A DNA stretch of 64,000 bases from Paenibacillus sp. PvR098 (GTDB lineage: Bacteria > Bacillota > Bacilli > Paenibacillales > NBRC-103111): positions 2,356,001 through 2,420,000 of the forward strand of contig NZ_JAFIBU010000001.1 of assembly GCF_017833255.1 (NCBI RefSeq). The letters are read 5' to 3'. Below are positions 16,795 to 25,597 of this stretch, in pieces; within the stretch, counting starts at the first letter, position 1, and the number at the start of each line of letters is the position of its first letter. The notes under the pieces were generated by a model. That model had not been told where the DNA came from and did no database searches. It saw nothing but the letters and a program-made list of their open reading frames with translations. A program made the translations under genes and the position numbers.

Positions 16795-18177
16795 TTATTT
16801 CGCTGTATAAAAAATGCGGTCGCGGTCTTTGCTGCGCTCGTCTGTCCAACGGCGGACTTTAAATTCAAAACGCGGCAAGCTTTCCTTCGCTTCTGCGACT
16901 TTCATTCGGACCCCTACTCTATGCCGGATTTGATTTTCCAAGGAGCATATCATTTCCTGCTTTCTTTCCTCCGAAACGAAACTTTTGAATTCCAACGTGA
17001 TCAACACGTCTTCTGTCCCGTTCTCCTCCATATACACCTTGCCCCGATATTCTTCCACTTCATCATAATCGAACAGAATAGATTCGATCGCAGCAGGCCA
17101 TACATTAACGGCCTTGATTTTGATCATATCGTCGTATCGTGCGATACTCCCGGCCTCAAAAGCATCAAAGGTACGACCGCAGGAGCAGGTATGATACGGC
17201 AGGAACACGACTTTGTCATCAGTAGAGAAACGAATGAGAGGAGCCGCTTCACGATCCAGATTCGTCAATACGATTTCGCCTTCTTCACCCGGTTTCACCG
17301 GCTCTCCTGTTTCCCGGTTGAGCACCTCGACATAGGACATGTGTTCGAAAATATGAATGTGTCCTCGAGTCCCGTTATGCAAAACCCCGTGCTCGCATGT
17401 AAATCCAAGTCCGCCGCCCTGCTGTGTTGAACCATACATTTCAAAAAGCTTAGCACCCCAGAATGCTTCCATTTTCTCAACCCAAGCGGTGGAATAGCAT
17501 TCCGTCGCCAGCATAATGCTCTTGAGATCCGGAAATTCTTTGCGCGGGTCAATACCCATTTCGGTACAAAGCACGGATAACCGTGTAAGATATGCAGGAA
17601 CAATCGTAATTTGATTTGGCCTGAAACGAAGCATCATTTTGAGTTTGTCTTCGGATCTTTGCGTCCCTACATGCATGCTTAACACGCCAAGGTGTACGTA
17701 GGATTGCGTCAATGAATCCGGACCCGCCAATTGTCCAGCCGATCCGGGCCACGTGTTATAACAGGTATCTCCCCGGTTTACCCCGGACCAATGCAGGCCC
17801 ATCGCCCACGTTTGGCCTGCGTATTCCTGATCTGCTCGGCTTCGGCCGTACAGTTCCTGTCCTAATCCGGAGGTTCCGCTTGTCGTGTACAGACCGATTA
17901 ATTGCTCCTTTTTCATCCATGTCCGGCTGCCGAAAGGCGGATTGGCCTTCTGGTCGGCAATCAAGTCTTGTTTATTAATTCTCGGAACCTTGTTCCGGAA
18001 ATCATCGAAATTACGGATATCGTCCGGCTTGATATTGTGCTGATCAAACAAATTCCGGTAAAACGGGTTGCGCGCATATTGATGCTCCAGCAAAAATTTG
18101 ATCTTTTTCCATTGGAGCTGTTTCATTTCCTCCCGTGACAGTTGTTCCAATCTCGGATTAAATACGCGTTGATTCAT
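16795..18177 (-). CDS. paaK: Phenylacetate-CoA ligase family protein, PaaK-like
   Basis: About 460 residues. The AMP-binding loop TTSGTSGLGQELYG is near residue 98, EMYGSTQQGGGLGF near 242, and the C-terminal domain carries the hinge and the lysine region VRRWTDERSKDRD. PaaK activates phenylacetate to phenylacetyl-CoA with ATP, the entry step of the pathway. Two ATGs, at 18183 and 18177, follow GGAGG; the second has the better spacing. The cysteines in CEHGV and HTCSCGRTF suggest a bound metal, as in some PaaK relatives. A different aryl acid substrate is possible. Confidence 0.88.
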   Translation of the reverse strand: MNQRVFNPRLEQLSREEMKQLQWKKIKFLLEHQYARNPFYRNLFDQHNIKPDDIRNFDDFRNKVPRINKQDLIADQKANPPFGSRTWMKKEQLIGLYTTSGTSGLGQELYGRSRADQEYAGQTWAMGLHWSGVNRGDTCYNTWPGSAGQLAGPDSLTQSYVHLGVLSMHVGTQRSEDKLKMMLRFRPNQITIVPAYLTRLSVLCTEMGIDPRKEFPDLKSIMLATECYSTAWVEKMEAFWGAKLFEMYGSTQQGGGLGFTCEHGVLHNGTRGHIHIFEHMSYVEVLNRETGEPVKPGEEGEIVLTNLDREAAPLIRFSTDDKVVFLPYHTCSCGRTFDAFEAGSIARYDDMIKIKAVNVWPAAIESILFDYDEVEEYRGKVYMEENGTEDVLITLEFKSFVSEERKQEMICSLENQIRHRVGVRMKVAEAKESLPRFEFKVRRWTDERSKDRDRIFYTAK

Positions 18178-18204
18178 CTTCATTCCTCCGCTATGTTGGA
18201 TTGA

Positions 18205-18912
18205 TTATGCACCCATGTACATCTTTTGAATATCAGAATCTGCAGATAATTCGGAAGAGCTCCCTTCCTTCAGCACCTTTCCGTTCGACAGGACATAAGA
18301 ACGGTCCGATACGTTTAATGCCGCTTTTACATTTTGCTCCACCAGCAGAATCGAAATATGTTGATCCCGCAGCATGCGAATGGTTTTGAAGATTTCTTTG
18401 GTAATAATAGGCGAAATCCCCAAAGAAGGCTCATCGAGCATCAGTAATTTAGGCTGTGCAATAAAGCCGCGTGCAATAGCCAGCATCTGCTGCTCTCCAC
18501 CGCTTAGCGTACCGCCTTTGTGATGTACTCGTTCATAAAGCCTCGGAAAGAGCTCGAACGCTTCCTTGATTTTTCGGGCTACCATTTCCTTTTCCTTTCT
18601 CCACCGAAAAGCGCCCAGCTCCAAATTTTCAATCACAGTAAGATCCTTGATGACTCCCCTTCCTTCCGGCACATGAATCAATCCGGCCTCGACTCTTTTG
18701 TAATCGGGCATATGGGTGATATCCTGGTCCATAAAAGTGATGCTGCCTTTATACGTGGGGTTCAACCCGGATAAGGTTCGAAGCAGCGTGGTTTTGCCGC
18801 CCCCGTTCGCACCGAGAATGCTGATGATCTCACCTTCAAGCACTTCCAGCTGTACCTGCTGCAAAACACGAATTTTGCCATACCCCGATTCCAGGTTTTC
18901 CACCCTAAGCAC
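18205..18912 (-). CDS. livF: Liv-type ABC importer ATPase 2 (LivF-like)
   Basis: 235 residues: Walker A GANGGGKTT near residue 34, signature LSGGEQQ near residue 138 and Walker B LLMLDEPSLGISP. The start overlaps the end of the LivG gene by 8 bases. In the hydrophobic-amino-acid family such systems also import aromatic acids and amides; the direct continuation into PaaK suggests an aryl acid substrate (inference). Confidence 0.93.
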   Translation of the reverse strand: MLRVENLESGYGKIRVLQQVQLEVLEGEIISILGANGGGKTTLLRTLSGLNPTYKGSITFMDQDITHMPDYKRVEAGLIHVPEGRGVIKDLTVIENLELGAFRWRKEKEMVARKIKEAFELFPRLYERVHHKGGTLSGGEQQMLAIARGFIAQPKLLMLDEPSLGISPIITKEIFKTIRMLRDQHISILLVEQNVKAALNVSDRSYVLSNGKVLKEGSSSELSADSDIQKMYMGA

Positions 18913-19675
18913 TGATATCCTCCTCTCCCATATAAGCCTGAATTACATCTTGGTTCCGTTTAATATCTTCCGGGCTTCCCTCTGCGATTTTCTTTCCATT
19001 ATTCATGACCACAATGTCATCCGAAACCTCCATGACAAGTCCCATATGATGCTCCACCAATAAGATGGTAATGCCCATTTGGCGAATTTCGCGGAGAACG
19101 CCAACCAAGCGTTTGGTCTCGCTATCATTCAATCCTGCGGCAGGTTCATCCAACAGCAGCAGCTTGGGCTTTGCCATCAAGGCTCTTGCCAGCTCAAGCA
19201 AACGTTGATACCCGCAAGGAAGCTCGCTTGCCGGCGCGTGCAGCCAACCGGACAACCCGATCTGTTCGCTCACCCGATACGCTTCTTCCAAAGCTTCTTG
19301 CTCTTCTTTACGGGAGATGAAACTGCGTATACTGTTTCGGATCATACCCGCTTGAAAGCGCTTGTCATAGCCGACCAACAAATTCTCCAAAACGGTAAAT
19401 CCGTTGCTGTCAAACATTTTGACGCCTTGAAAGGTCCGAATAATTCCGTGATGGGCAATCTGATGCGGCTTGCTTCCCGTGATGATGCGGTCTTCAAAAA
19501 GCACTTGACCCTCAGTTGGAGCAAAATTTCCCGATATCATGTTGAACACGGTCGTTTTCCCCGCGCCGTTGGGGCCGATGAGAGCTTTAATGCTTCCTTT
19601 TTCAATGTGAAAGCTCACTTGATCCACTGCTTTCAAACCGCCAAACACTTTGGAAATCTTCTGTACCTGTAACAT
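18905..19675 (-). CDS. livG: Liv-type ABC importer ATPase 1 (LivG-like)
   Basis: 256 residues: Walker A GPNGAGKTT, the long LivG-specific insert with HHGIIRTFQGVKMF, signature ELPCGYQRLLELARAL (a CGYQ variant of the usual SGGQQ) and Walker B LLLLDEPAAGLN. I start it at the ATG at 19675, six bases after GGAGGT. It works with LivF on the LivHM membrane pair. Confidence 0.92.
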   Translation of the reverse strand: MLQVQKISKVFGGLKAVDQVSFHIEKGSIKALIGPNGAGKTTVFNMISGNFAPTEGQVLFEDRIITGSKPHQIAHHGIIRTFQGVKMFDSNGFTVLENLLVGYDKRFQAGMIRNSIRSFISRKEEQEALEEAYRVSEQIGLSGWLHAPASELPCGYQRLLELARALMAKPKLLLLDEPAAGLNDSETKRLVGVLREIRQMGITILLVEHHMGLVMEVSDDIVVMNNGKKIAEGSPEDIKRNQDVIQAYMGEEDISA

Positions 19676-19713
19676 CGAAACACCTCCATACCGTTCGAGC
19701 AGATTCGGTCTTG

Positions 19714-20649
19714 TCACACTTTGCGTCGTTGAAAGAACCTTTTTTGCAAGATACCGTATATGCCTTTAGGCATGAACAGCAAAATGACGATGAGCGCCGC
19801 GCCTGTCAGCAAAATTTTATAATCCTTAAACGAATGCGTCGTTTCGACCAACAGTACCCACACGAAGGATCCCAGCAAAGGACCGTAGATCACACCGTGA
19901 CCGCCAAGCAAGGACATGACAACCAAATCGACGGAAAGGGCTAAGCCGAAAATATCCGGCGCGATAAAGCTCAAATAGTTAGCCATCACGAAACCGGCCG
20001 CAGCCGCATACATCGCACTGACCACGAAAATTTGAAGCTTGATCTTCCCCGTATAAATGCCTAAGGCCGATGCCGCTTCTTCATTACTTTGAATCGCAAC
20101 CAAGGATCGTCCCGTGCGTGTTTTGGTCAGGTTACGAGCCAGAATAAATCCGACTCCGAATATGACCCAGGCTAATATAAAATAGCCCCTTTCGCCCAAA
20201 CTGTTCGAAAATACGGTCAAGGAGTTCACGGTCATTCCCGAAGAGCCGCCGGTGATCGGGAACATCGATATCGCGAGCGCCTGGACCAGCAGAGCAAATC
20301 CCAACGTGGCGATGGCGAGATAATAGCCCTCCAGCTTCAAAATCGGATAACCGATAATTAATGCTATAAGCGCTGAGCCGATAAGCGCAATCATAAAGAT
20401 GAGGATCGGATGTAATCCATGATGGCTTAGTATGCCTGTGATATAGGCTCCAAGAGCGATAAAGCCTCCGTTGCCAAGCGAAATTTGTCCGCCGTATCCC
20501 ATGAGCAATTCCAAGCCGGTAGCTGCTAAAGCATAGATTCCTACAAAGGTAAGCAAGCTGTACAAATAGTGATTGGGAGGAAGCACAATCAGCATGGTAC
20601 CGACCAGTACGATGACAACACTTAAACCGGCGATTTGTTTTTTCCTCAT
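19714..20649 (-). CDS. livM: Liv-type ABC importer permease (LivM-like)
   Basis: 311 residues with about nine hydrophobic segments and the family motif GYGGQISLGNGGFIALGAY near residue 50. The start overlaps the stop of the LivH gene by four bases (ATGA), typical of coupled permease partners. The C-terminal end is basic (QKRFFQRRKV). Confidence 0.93.
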   Translation of the reverse strand: MRKKQIAGLSVVIVLVGTMLIVLPPNHYLYSLLTFVGIYALAATGLELLMGYGGQISLGNGGFIALGAYITGILSHHGLHPILIFMIALIGSALIALIIGYPILKLEGYYLAIATLGFALLVQALAISMFPITGGSSGMTVNSLTVFSNSLGERGYFILAWVIFGVGFILARNLTKTRTGRSLVAIQSNEEAASALGIYTGKIKLQIFVVSAMYAAAAGFVMANYLSFIAPDIFGLALSVDLVVMSLLGGHGVIYGPLLGSFVWVLLVETTHSFKDYKILLTGAALIVILLFMPKGIYGILQKRFFQRRKV

Positions 20650-21503
20650 CGTTTAATCCCTCCTACTAACCCTTTTGGCATAAAAATAAGGAGCAGGAGC
20701 AGAAATACCAACGTCATCACATCCTTGTATTCCGATGAAACGAATCCCGCCATGTTGCTTTCGAATATCCCGAGCAGCAGTCCACCCAGCAAAGCTCCGA
20801 CCGGACTTCCTAACCCCCCAAGAATCGAGGCCACCAATCCCTTAACGACGAACACAAGTCCCAAGGTATAATTCATCAGCAGCAGGGGTGCAATAACTAC
20901 GCCGCTAATGGCCCCGATCGCTCCGCTCAAACCATAGGCCGTCATTCTCATCTGATTCACGCGGATCCCGGCAAGCCTTACGCTTTCGGGATTCGAGGAG
21001 CAAGCCCGAAACGCTTTCCCATAATAGGTTTTATGCAGAAAATAGTAGAGCCCTCCGTTGATCAGAATCATCACGGCAACAATAATCAGAACCTGATTCT
21101 GAATGGTGATGTCTCCCATTTTGATAGCGCCAGTCCAAATCGGCTCGGCCGTTTTGGACTGTTTGCCGAAGACCAGCATGGAAATCCCTTGTAAAGTAAT
21201 CATGATCGCCAAGGTCATAATAATTTGATTAATCAAAGGCGAGGAAGAAATCGGCCTCATCAATGAACGCTCAATGATCAGTCCAATAAGTACCGCAACG
21301 ACTATCGCTGCAAAAAAAGCCAATACGGAAGGCATATAACCGATGAACACAACGAAAGAAAGCGCTCCCAATGTAAAGTATTCGCCTTGTGACAAATTAA
21401 TCACCTTGGAGATCGAAAAGACTAACGTAAATCCCATTCCGATCAAGCCGTAGATGCTGCCTAAACTAATTCCTGTGATTAGGCTTTGCAATAAATTGTC
21501 CAT
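20646..21503 (-). CDS. livH: Liv-type ABC importer permease (LivH-like)
   Basis: 285 residues, multi-spanning, beginning with LITGISLGSIYGLIGMGFTL and containing INLSQGEYFTLGA, both classic LivH features. It forms the membrane channel with LivM. It lies 23 bases downstream of the binding-protein gene. Confidence 0.93.
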   Translation of the reverse strand: MDNLLQSLITGISLGSIYGLIGMGFTLVFSISKVINLSQGEYFTLGALSFVVFIGYMPSVLAFFAAIVVAVLIGLIIERSLMRPISSSPLINQIIMTLAIMITLQGISMLVFGKQSKTAEPIWTGAIKMGDITIQNQVLIIVAVMILINGGLYYFLHKTYYGKAFRACSSNPESVRLAGIRVNQMRMTAYGLSGAIGAISGVVIAPLLLMNYTLGLVFVVKGLVASILGGLGSPVGALLGGLLLGIFESNMAGFVSSEYKDVMTLVFLLLLLIFMPKGLVGGIKR

Positions 21504-21526
21504 AGGTCATCCCCTTTAAAACAAAT

Positions 21527-22744
21527 TTACTCGAGCAAGGACCATTTATTATCACGAATTTCTACGATTCTTAACGTTTCCGGGGACAGACCGATCCGAT
21601 TATCTTTGGTGAATTTAAAGGTTCCATTCACGCCGATAATGCTCTCTCCGCCGTTTTCCATATAATCCTTGATCTTCTGCGGGTCTGTTCCAACCTTTGT
21701 CAAAGCATGATAAGCGACATTCAAAGCATCATAACCAAAACCTTCGATGTAACCGGGAACATAGTTATGGTCCTTTTGAAATTGAGAAATGAATTTTTCC
21801 AATACTTGTTTTTGCGGATGATCGCCTGGGATTTGCTCGAAAGCCGTGATAATCCCACCGGCGGCGAGCACCTTATCATTATCGACTTTCCCGATCAAGT
21901 CCAAGAAAGCTTGCGTTGCTGAGGAGTGGGGGGGCAGCATCGGCACATTCAGCCCGATTTCACTCATTTCCTTCCTTACCTTGACGGCAGGCTCGCCTGT
22001 CACGAACGAAATCACGGCCTCCGGCTTAGCAGACATAATGGAAGTAAGCTGCGGCTTCACATTGATGTCATTCATATTAAATGATTCGCGTTTCACGATA
22101 TGGACATTATACTTCCCTGCATACTGGGTAATCGCTTTGTCTGCGATCTGTCCCAATGCGTCGTTGGGGTTGATGACTCCAATGTTCTTCATACCTTTTT
22201 GGGCGAAGTACTGAAATTGCCGCTCGATGACTTGATCCGTGGAATGTACGATCGACCACCCCCAACCGACTTTCGGATTCGGGACATAGCCTCCTGACAT
22301 CGAGATCATAGGAATTCCGGCAGCCCCTGCTGCCTGCTCCGCAGCATTGGAGGTCGGCGTTCCATTCGGACCGATAATCATGATCACCTTATCCTCATTG
22401 ATTAGACGTTTCGCCCACCGGCTTGCCTCTTCGGGTTTGGATTGGTCATCGTAAATAATAATCTCAAGAGGGTGGCCATTCACTCCTCCGGATTCGTTAA
22501 TTTGCTTCTTCAAGGTTTCAACGGCACGCTGTGTGCTTTGTCCCAGCCATCCGGCAGGACCTGTAAGAGAGAGTATGGTACCGATTTTATAAGATTCATT
22601 TGCCTTTGGTTCAGCAGGTTTATCGTTAGAAACTTGGTTAGTAGCAGCCTGATTATTTGCAGATTGGTTCGAACATCCAACAGCCGCAAGCATAAAGATC
22701 ATGATGAAAATACAAGAAAGTTTGAACTTTTTCACCACTGGCAT
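21527..22744 (-). CDS. Branched-chain-amino-acid-type solute-binding lipoprotein
   Basis: 405 residues. Lipobox AAVGC near residue 23, then an Asn/Gln-rich linker, then the Leu/Ile/Val-binding fold starting YKIGTILSLTGPAGWLGQST. The segment IIIYDDQSKPEEASRWAKRL is typical of type I binding proteins of aromatic acid importers and amide sensors. It is the first gene of the Liv-paa unit and lies behind a good sigma-A type promoter (22822-22850) with a cre-like site in the leader. The ligand is likely phenylacetate or a related acid, by context only. Confidence 0.88.
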   Translation of the reverse strand: MPVVKKFKLSCIFIMIFMLAAVGCSNQSANNQAATNQVSNDKPAEPKANESYKIGTILSLTGPAGWLGQSTQRAVETLKKQINESGGVNGHPLEIIIYDDQSKPEEASRWAKRLINEDKVIMIIGPNGTPTSNAAEQAAGAAGIPMISMSGGYVPNPKVGWGWSIVHSTDQVIERQFQYFAQKGMKNIGVINPNDALGQIADKAITQYAGKYNVHIVKRESFNMNDINVKPQLTSIMSAKPEAVISFVTGEPAVKVRKEMSEIGLNVPMLPPHSSATQAFLDLIGKVDNDKVLAAGGIITAFEQIPGDHPQKQVLEKFISQFQKDHNYVPGYIEGFGYDALNVAYHALTKVGTDPQKIKDYMENGGESIIGVNGTFKFTKDNRIGLSPETLRIVEIRDNKWSLLE

Positions 22745-22772
22745 TTCCCCCTTTTAAAAAATAATTCTTAAA

Positions 22773-22850
22773 TAAAGCGCTTTCTTTTTTAAGTAAAAAA
22801 AGTAAGGGAGCTACAAGACTCATCCTAGTTCATTGGTTTTCGGCTGTCAA
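22773..22850 (-). promoter_or_regulatory. Promoter and cre-like site of the Liv-paa unit
   Basis: On the minus strand TTGACA (22845-22850) is followed by a 17-base spacer and TAGGAT (22822-22827), a good sigma-A match. About 35-50 bases downstream, at 22773-22787, lies the near-palindrome AGAAAGCGCTTTAT, which resembles the CcpA cre consensus. A cre site in that position would block elongation when sugars are present (inference). The remaining 22851-23118 shows nothing else I can name; it is AT-rich and upstream-like. Confidence 0.65.
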
Positions 22851-23118
22851 AGATAAAATATGGCTAAGGTCAGCTCCTCAAATTTGCATCAGGCCTCACC
22901 TCCGACATCAGAAAATTTTAATTAACATTAAGTAAAATATACTGTAGAAATCCCCCCTTGTCAATTGATTTTTCGTACTATTCTGATATTTGTTTTTGTT
23001 TCTGTTTGAGCCTATTTTTTTTCCCATCTTTATCTGAAAAACAAAAGAGGCGAGCAGCTGCCCACCTTTATCAGTTAATAAATATCTACGCGAGCATATG
23101 TTTTTTTTGTTATAAGAT

Positions 23119-24393
23119 CTAACCCGCCGCTGCATTTTTAATGCTAAATTCTTTCTTTTGCGTATCAGGAATTTGGTAAACAACCCATGCGCTAATAACA
23201 AGGAAAATCGCGGAAAACCATATGCTCAGCGTGTAAGAGCCGTACAGATCATACAATAATCCCGGTATCCATGATCCGGCTGCCGCTCCAACCTGATGGC
23301 TAACGGAAATAAACCCAAAAATGACTCCAATTGAATAACGTTCAAATAAATGAGCACAAACGGAACTCGTGGGAGTAATTGCCGCGACATCGGTAAGTCC
23401 GTATATCATTCCAAATATAATAAGAGCTGCAATGGAATCAGTTGACAATAGTATCATATAGGTAATTGCTCGTAAGGTAAAAATGATAGCAAGCAGTTTC
23501 CCCCTGTGCATTTTATCAGAAAGATATCCGCTGCCAACCGTTCCAAACAGGTTAAAGATGGCTATAAGCGATAAAGTAAGCATGATCCATCGGGTTGGGA
23601 CCCCTGTTCCTTCTGTATATGGAATAAAATGCGTTTGAACAAAACCCACATCCGTAAATCCACATATAAAATAAGGCGCCGCAATCATCCAAAAATATTT
23701 ACTTTTCATGATCGCATATACGGATTGTTTTTGTTCAAGAGAATCGGTTGATTCATGCTCTGTGTTCGTATGCTGGGTGCTTTCTTCCTCCCCATACGCC
23801 TGAAGTCCAATATCGGACGGTTTGGAGCGCATGAAAAAATAACAAAGTGGAACAATTAGGAAGGTTATAATCAACCCTGAGACCAACATGGAAATGCGCC
23901 AGTGATAGGTTGAAATGATGTAAAGAGAAACGGGTACGATAATCAATTGCCCCACAGCCATACCTGACAGTACAATCCCCATGACTGTACCCTGCTTCTT
24001 ATGAAACCATCTGGCGGCCGCAGCCGTACCTGTCACATTAGAGGCACCCGAAAAACCTATCGAAGCAATAATACCGTAAACGATAGCAAGCTGCCAAAAA
24101 TCAGTGATATAGGATGAAATAATTAAAGAGATTCCGATCAGCAGCATGCTGACCGTCAGTACCGGACGTGCTCCGTATCTGTCATTCATCCTTCCGGTTA
24201 CCGGTTGGAAAACACCATACACGACCAGACTTAATGTCGATATGATAGTCACCATACTTCTGCTGACCTCAAACTCTTCCTCCCAAGAGGTTACATATGC
24301 TCCAAACGAACTGCGAATCCCCATGGAGCCAAAAAGTCCAAGAAAACCTAAGCCGATGATAACCCAACCATAAAAAAAGGGAAACTTTCTAAT
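23119..24393 (-). CDS. MFS permease, OFA (oxalate/formate antiporter-like) family, probable ATT start
   Basis: 424 residues if it starts at 24393. Twelve membrane segments; loop motif GRMNDRYGARPVL follows segment 2. The first ATG in frame (24324) would remove the first membrane helix. The frame continues upstream through RKFPFFYGWVIIGLGFLGLF, the standard OFA N-terminus, with no ATG, GTG or TTG until a stop. An ATT codon at 24391-24393 sits seven bases after a strong GAGGTGG (24401-24407), so ATT is the likely start. It probably carries an acid or anion; it lies just downstream of the second nitrile hydratase operon. Confidence 0.85.
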   Translation of the reverse strand: MRKFPFFYGWVIIGLGFLGLFGSMGIRSSFGAYVTSWEEEFEVSRSMVTIISTLSLVVYGVFQPVTGRMNDRYGARPVLTVSMLLIGISLIISSYITDFWQLAIVYGIIASIGFSGASNVTGTAAAARWFHKKQGTVMGIVLSGMAVGQLIIVPVSLYIISTYHWRISMLVSGLIITFLIVPLCYFFMRSKPSDIGLQAYGEEESTQHTNTEHESTDSLEQKQSVYAIMKSKYFWMIAAPYFICGFTDVGFVQTHFIPYTEGTGVPTRWIMLTLSLIAIFNLFGTVGSGYLSDKMHRGKLLAIIFTLRAITYMILLSTDSIAALIIFGMIYGLTDVAAITPTSSVCAHLFERYSIGVIFGFISVSHQVGAAAGSWIPGLLYDLYGSYTLSIWFSAIFLVISAWVVYQIPDTQKKEFSIKNAAAG

Positions 24394-24471
24394 GATAAAA
24401 CCACCTCACACAAACAAATCGTTAGCAGGTTCATCCAAAGCAAACTCTGCTTTACAGCCATAATAAATAAA

Positions 24472-24542
24472 ATCCCCTCGTTCGATAGCGTATAAATCCA
24501 TTCTTATCGAGTGAATTTTTTCCACTATCAGACGTAGGGGAT
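24472..24542 (-). terminator. Possible terminator of the nitrile hydratase operon
   Basis: On the minus strand, ATCCCCT (24536-24542) can pair with AGGGGAT (24472-24478), with further pairing between TGATAG and CTATCG inside, and TTTTATTTATT follows. The long loop makes this weaker than a compact hairpin. Confidence 0.45.
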
Positions 24543-24568
24543 CCAACCAGTTCATAGGTGACTAAATA

Positions 24569-24946
24569 TTAATGATGATGATCATGATCATGATTATGAT
24601 CGTGGTCGTGGTCATGGTCTTTACAGTTTTTCAACTCATGCAATAGTTGTTTTAACTGATCCTCAGATACTATTTTCTTTTCAATCAGTAATTTTTCTAA
24701 CGCCGTTTGCCAATGCTCATAGTAATACTTTTCGGTTTCATGATTCGGATCATTTTTTTCCGCTTTTGTTATTTCTTCAGCTAATTTATCCCGAAAATCA
24801 TTCCAGACATATAAACCTTTCTTATCCAATGCTACTGCCATTGCAAATATTTTGCCTTCCCAAGGCTCCTGAAAGACAAGCTCTCCATTTTTGCGAGGCA
24901 GCGCACTTTTTCCTTCCATGCCTGAGATATAGGATGGGGCTTCCAT
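24569..24946 (-). CDS. Nitrile hydratase activator (beta N-terminal-like) with a His-rich tail
   Basis: 125 residues. The body resembles the N-terminal domain of nitrile hydratase beta (FQEPWEGKIFAMAVAL, YYYEHWQTALEKLLIEKKIV), as in P14K/P15K-type accessory proteins that insert cobalt into the alpha subunit. The last 20 or so residues are a run of alternating H, D and N ending in HHH, a plausible metal-storage tail. The beta-alpha-activator gene order is the one known for cobalt enzymes. It follows the alpha gene by 23 bases. Confidence 0.88.
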   Translation of the reverse strand: MEAPSYISGMEGKSALPRKNGELVFQEPWEGKIFAMAVALDKKGLYVWNDFRDKLAEEITKAEKNDPNHETEKYYYEHWQTALEKLLIEKKIVSEDQLKQLLHELKNCKDHDHDHDHNHDHDHHH

Positions 24947-24969
24947 TTTCGACCAATCCTCTCGTTTTA

Positions 24970-25578
24970 TTAATTTAATGTTACTTTCGATACGCCTATC
25001 AAGGCTTCTCTTTGAATCAGTGTAACTAATTCATCTTCAGTCATACTTTCCGTACCCTCTGGTCGTTCGGGCAATACCATGTATCGTGTTTCCGCTAAGC
25101 TGTCCCATACCCGAATTTCAACGGTTTCATCCAGCTCCAGGCCAAATTCTTTTAAAACTTGTCTAGGCTCAATGACAACTCGGGATCGATATGCGTTACT
25201 TTTATACCATCTAGGCGGCAGCCCTAATACATTCCATGGGTAGCATGAACACAAAGTGCAAACGATAACATTATGAACATTAGGAGTGTTTTCAACTACA
25301 ACAAATTTAGTGTTCTGAAGATTCTTTATGTCACACTCAACGAGCGCTTTTGTGCCATCGTCCAACAAACGCGCTTTAAATTCCGGATCGGTCCATGCCC
25401 GCGCAACCATTTTAGCGCCATTCAACGGTCCGATTTGGTTCTCAAAAAGATCAATTAATCCATCTAACTCCTCGGTGGAAATGAGTCCCTTTTCGAGAAG
25501 AATCGATTCTAACGCTTGAATTTTATACTCCACCTCAGTGATTGGAGCTGGATTATGATGGCCATGTTGATTCGACAT
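24970..25578 (-). CDS. nthA: Nitrile hydratase alpha subunit, cobalt type
   Basis: 202 residues, full length. The metal site VCTLCSCYPW gives C107, C110 and C112; threonine after the first cysteine is the mark of the cobalt-binding class (iron enzymes have serine). In the mature protein the last two cysteines are normally oxidised to sulfinic and sulfenic acid. IGPLNGAKMVARAW and the C-terminal EIRVWDSLAETRYMVLPERP are typical. Together with the beta subunit it hydrates nitriles to amides. No amidase gene is seen nearby. Confidence 0.96.
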   Translation of the reverse strand: MSNQHGHHNPAPITEVEYKIQALESILLEKGLISTEELDGLIDLFENQIGPLNGAKMVARAWTDPEFKARLLDDGTKALVECDIKNLQNTKFVVVENTPNVHNVIVCTLCSCYPWNVLGLPPRWYKSNAYRSRVVIEPRQVLKEFGLELDETVEIRVWDSLAETRYMVLPERPEGTESMTEDELVTLIQREALIGVSKVTLN

Positions 25579-25597
25579 ATATGTAACCCCTTTCTTA

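Noticed and set aside
22908-23201. 97-residue frame on the minus strand
   Set aside because: It overlaps the C-terminal coding end of the MFS gene, has a composition dominated by K, N and R from AT-rich DNA, and lacks a convincing ribosome site.
24569-24640. Simple repeat of CAT/GAT triplets
   Set aside because: It encodes the His/Asp tail of the nitrile hydratase activator in frame, so it is coding and not a CRISPR or satellite repeat.
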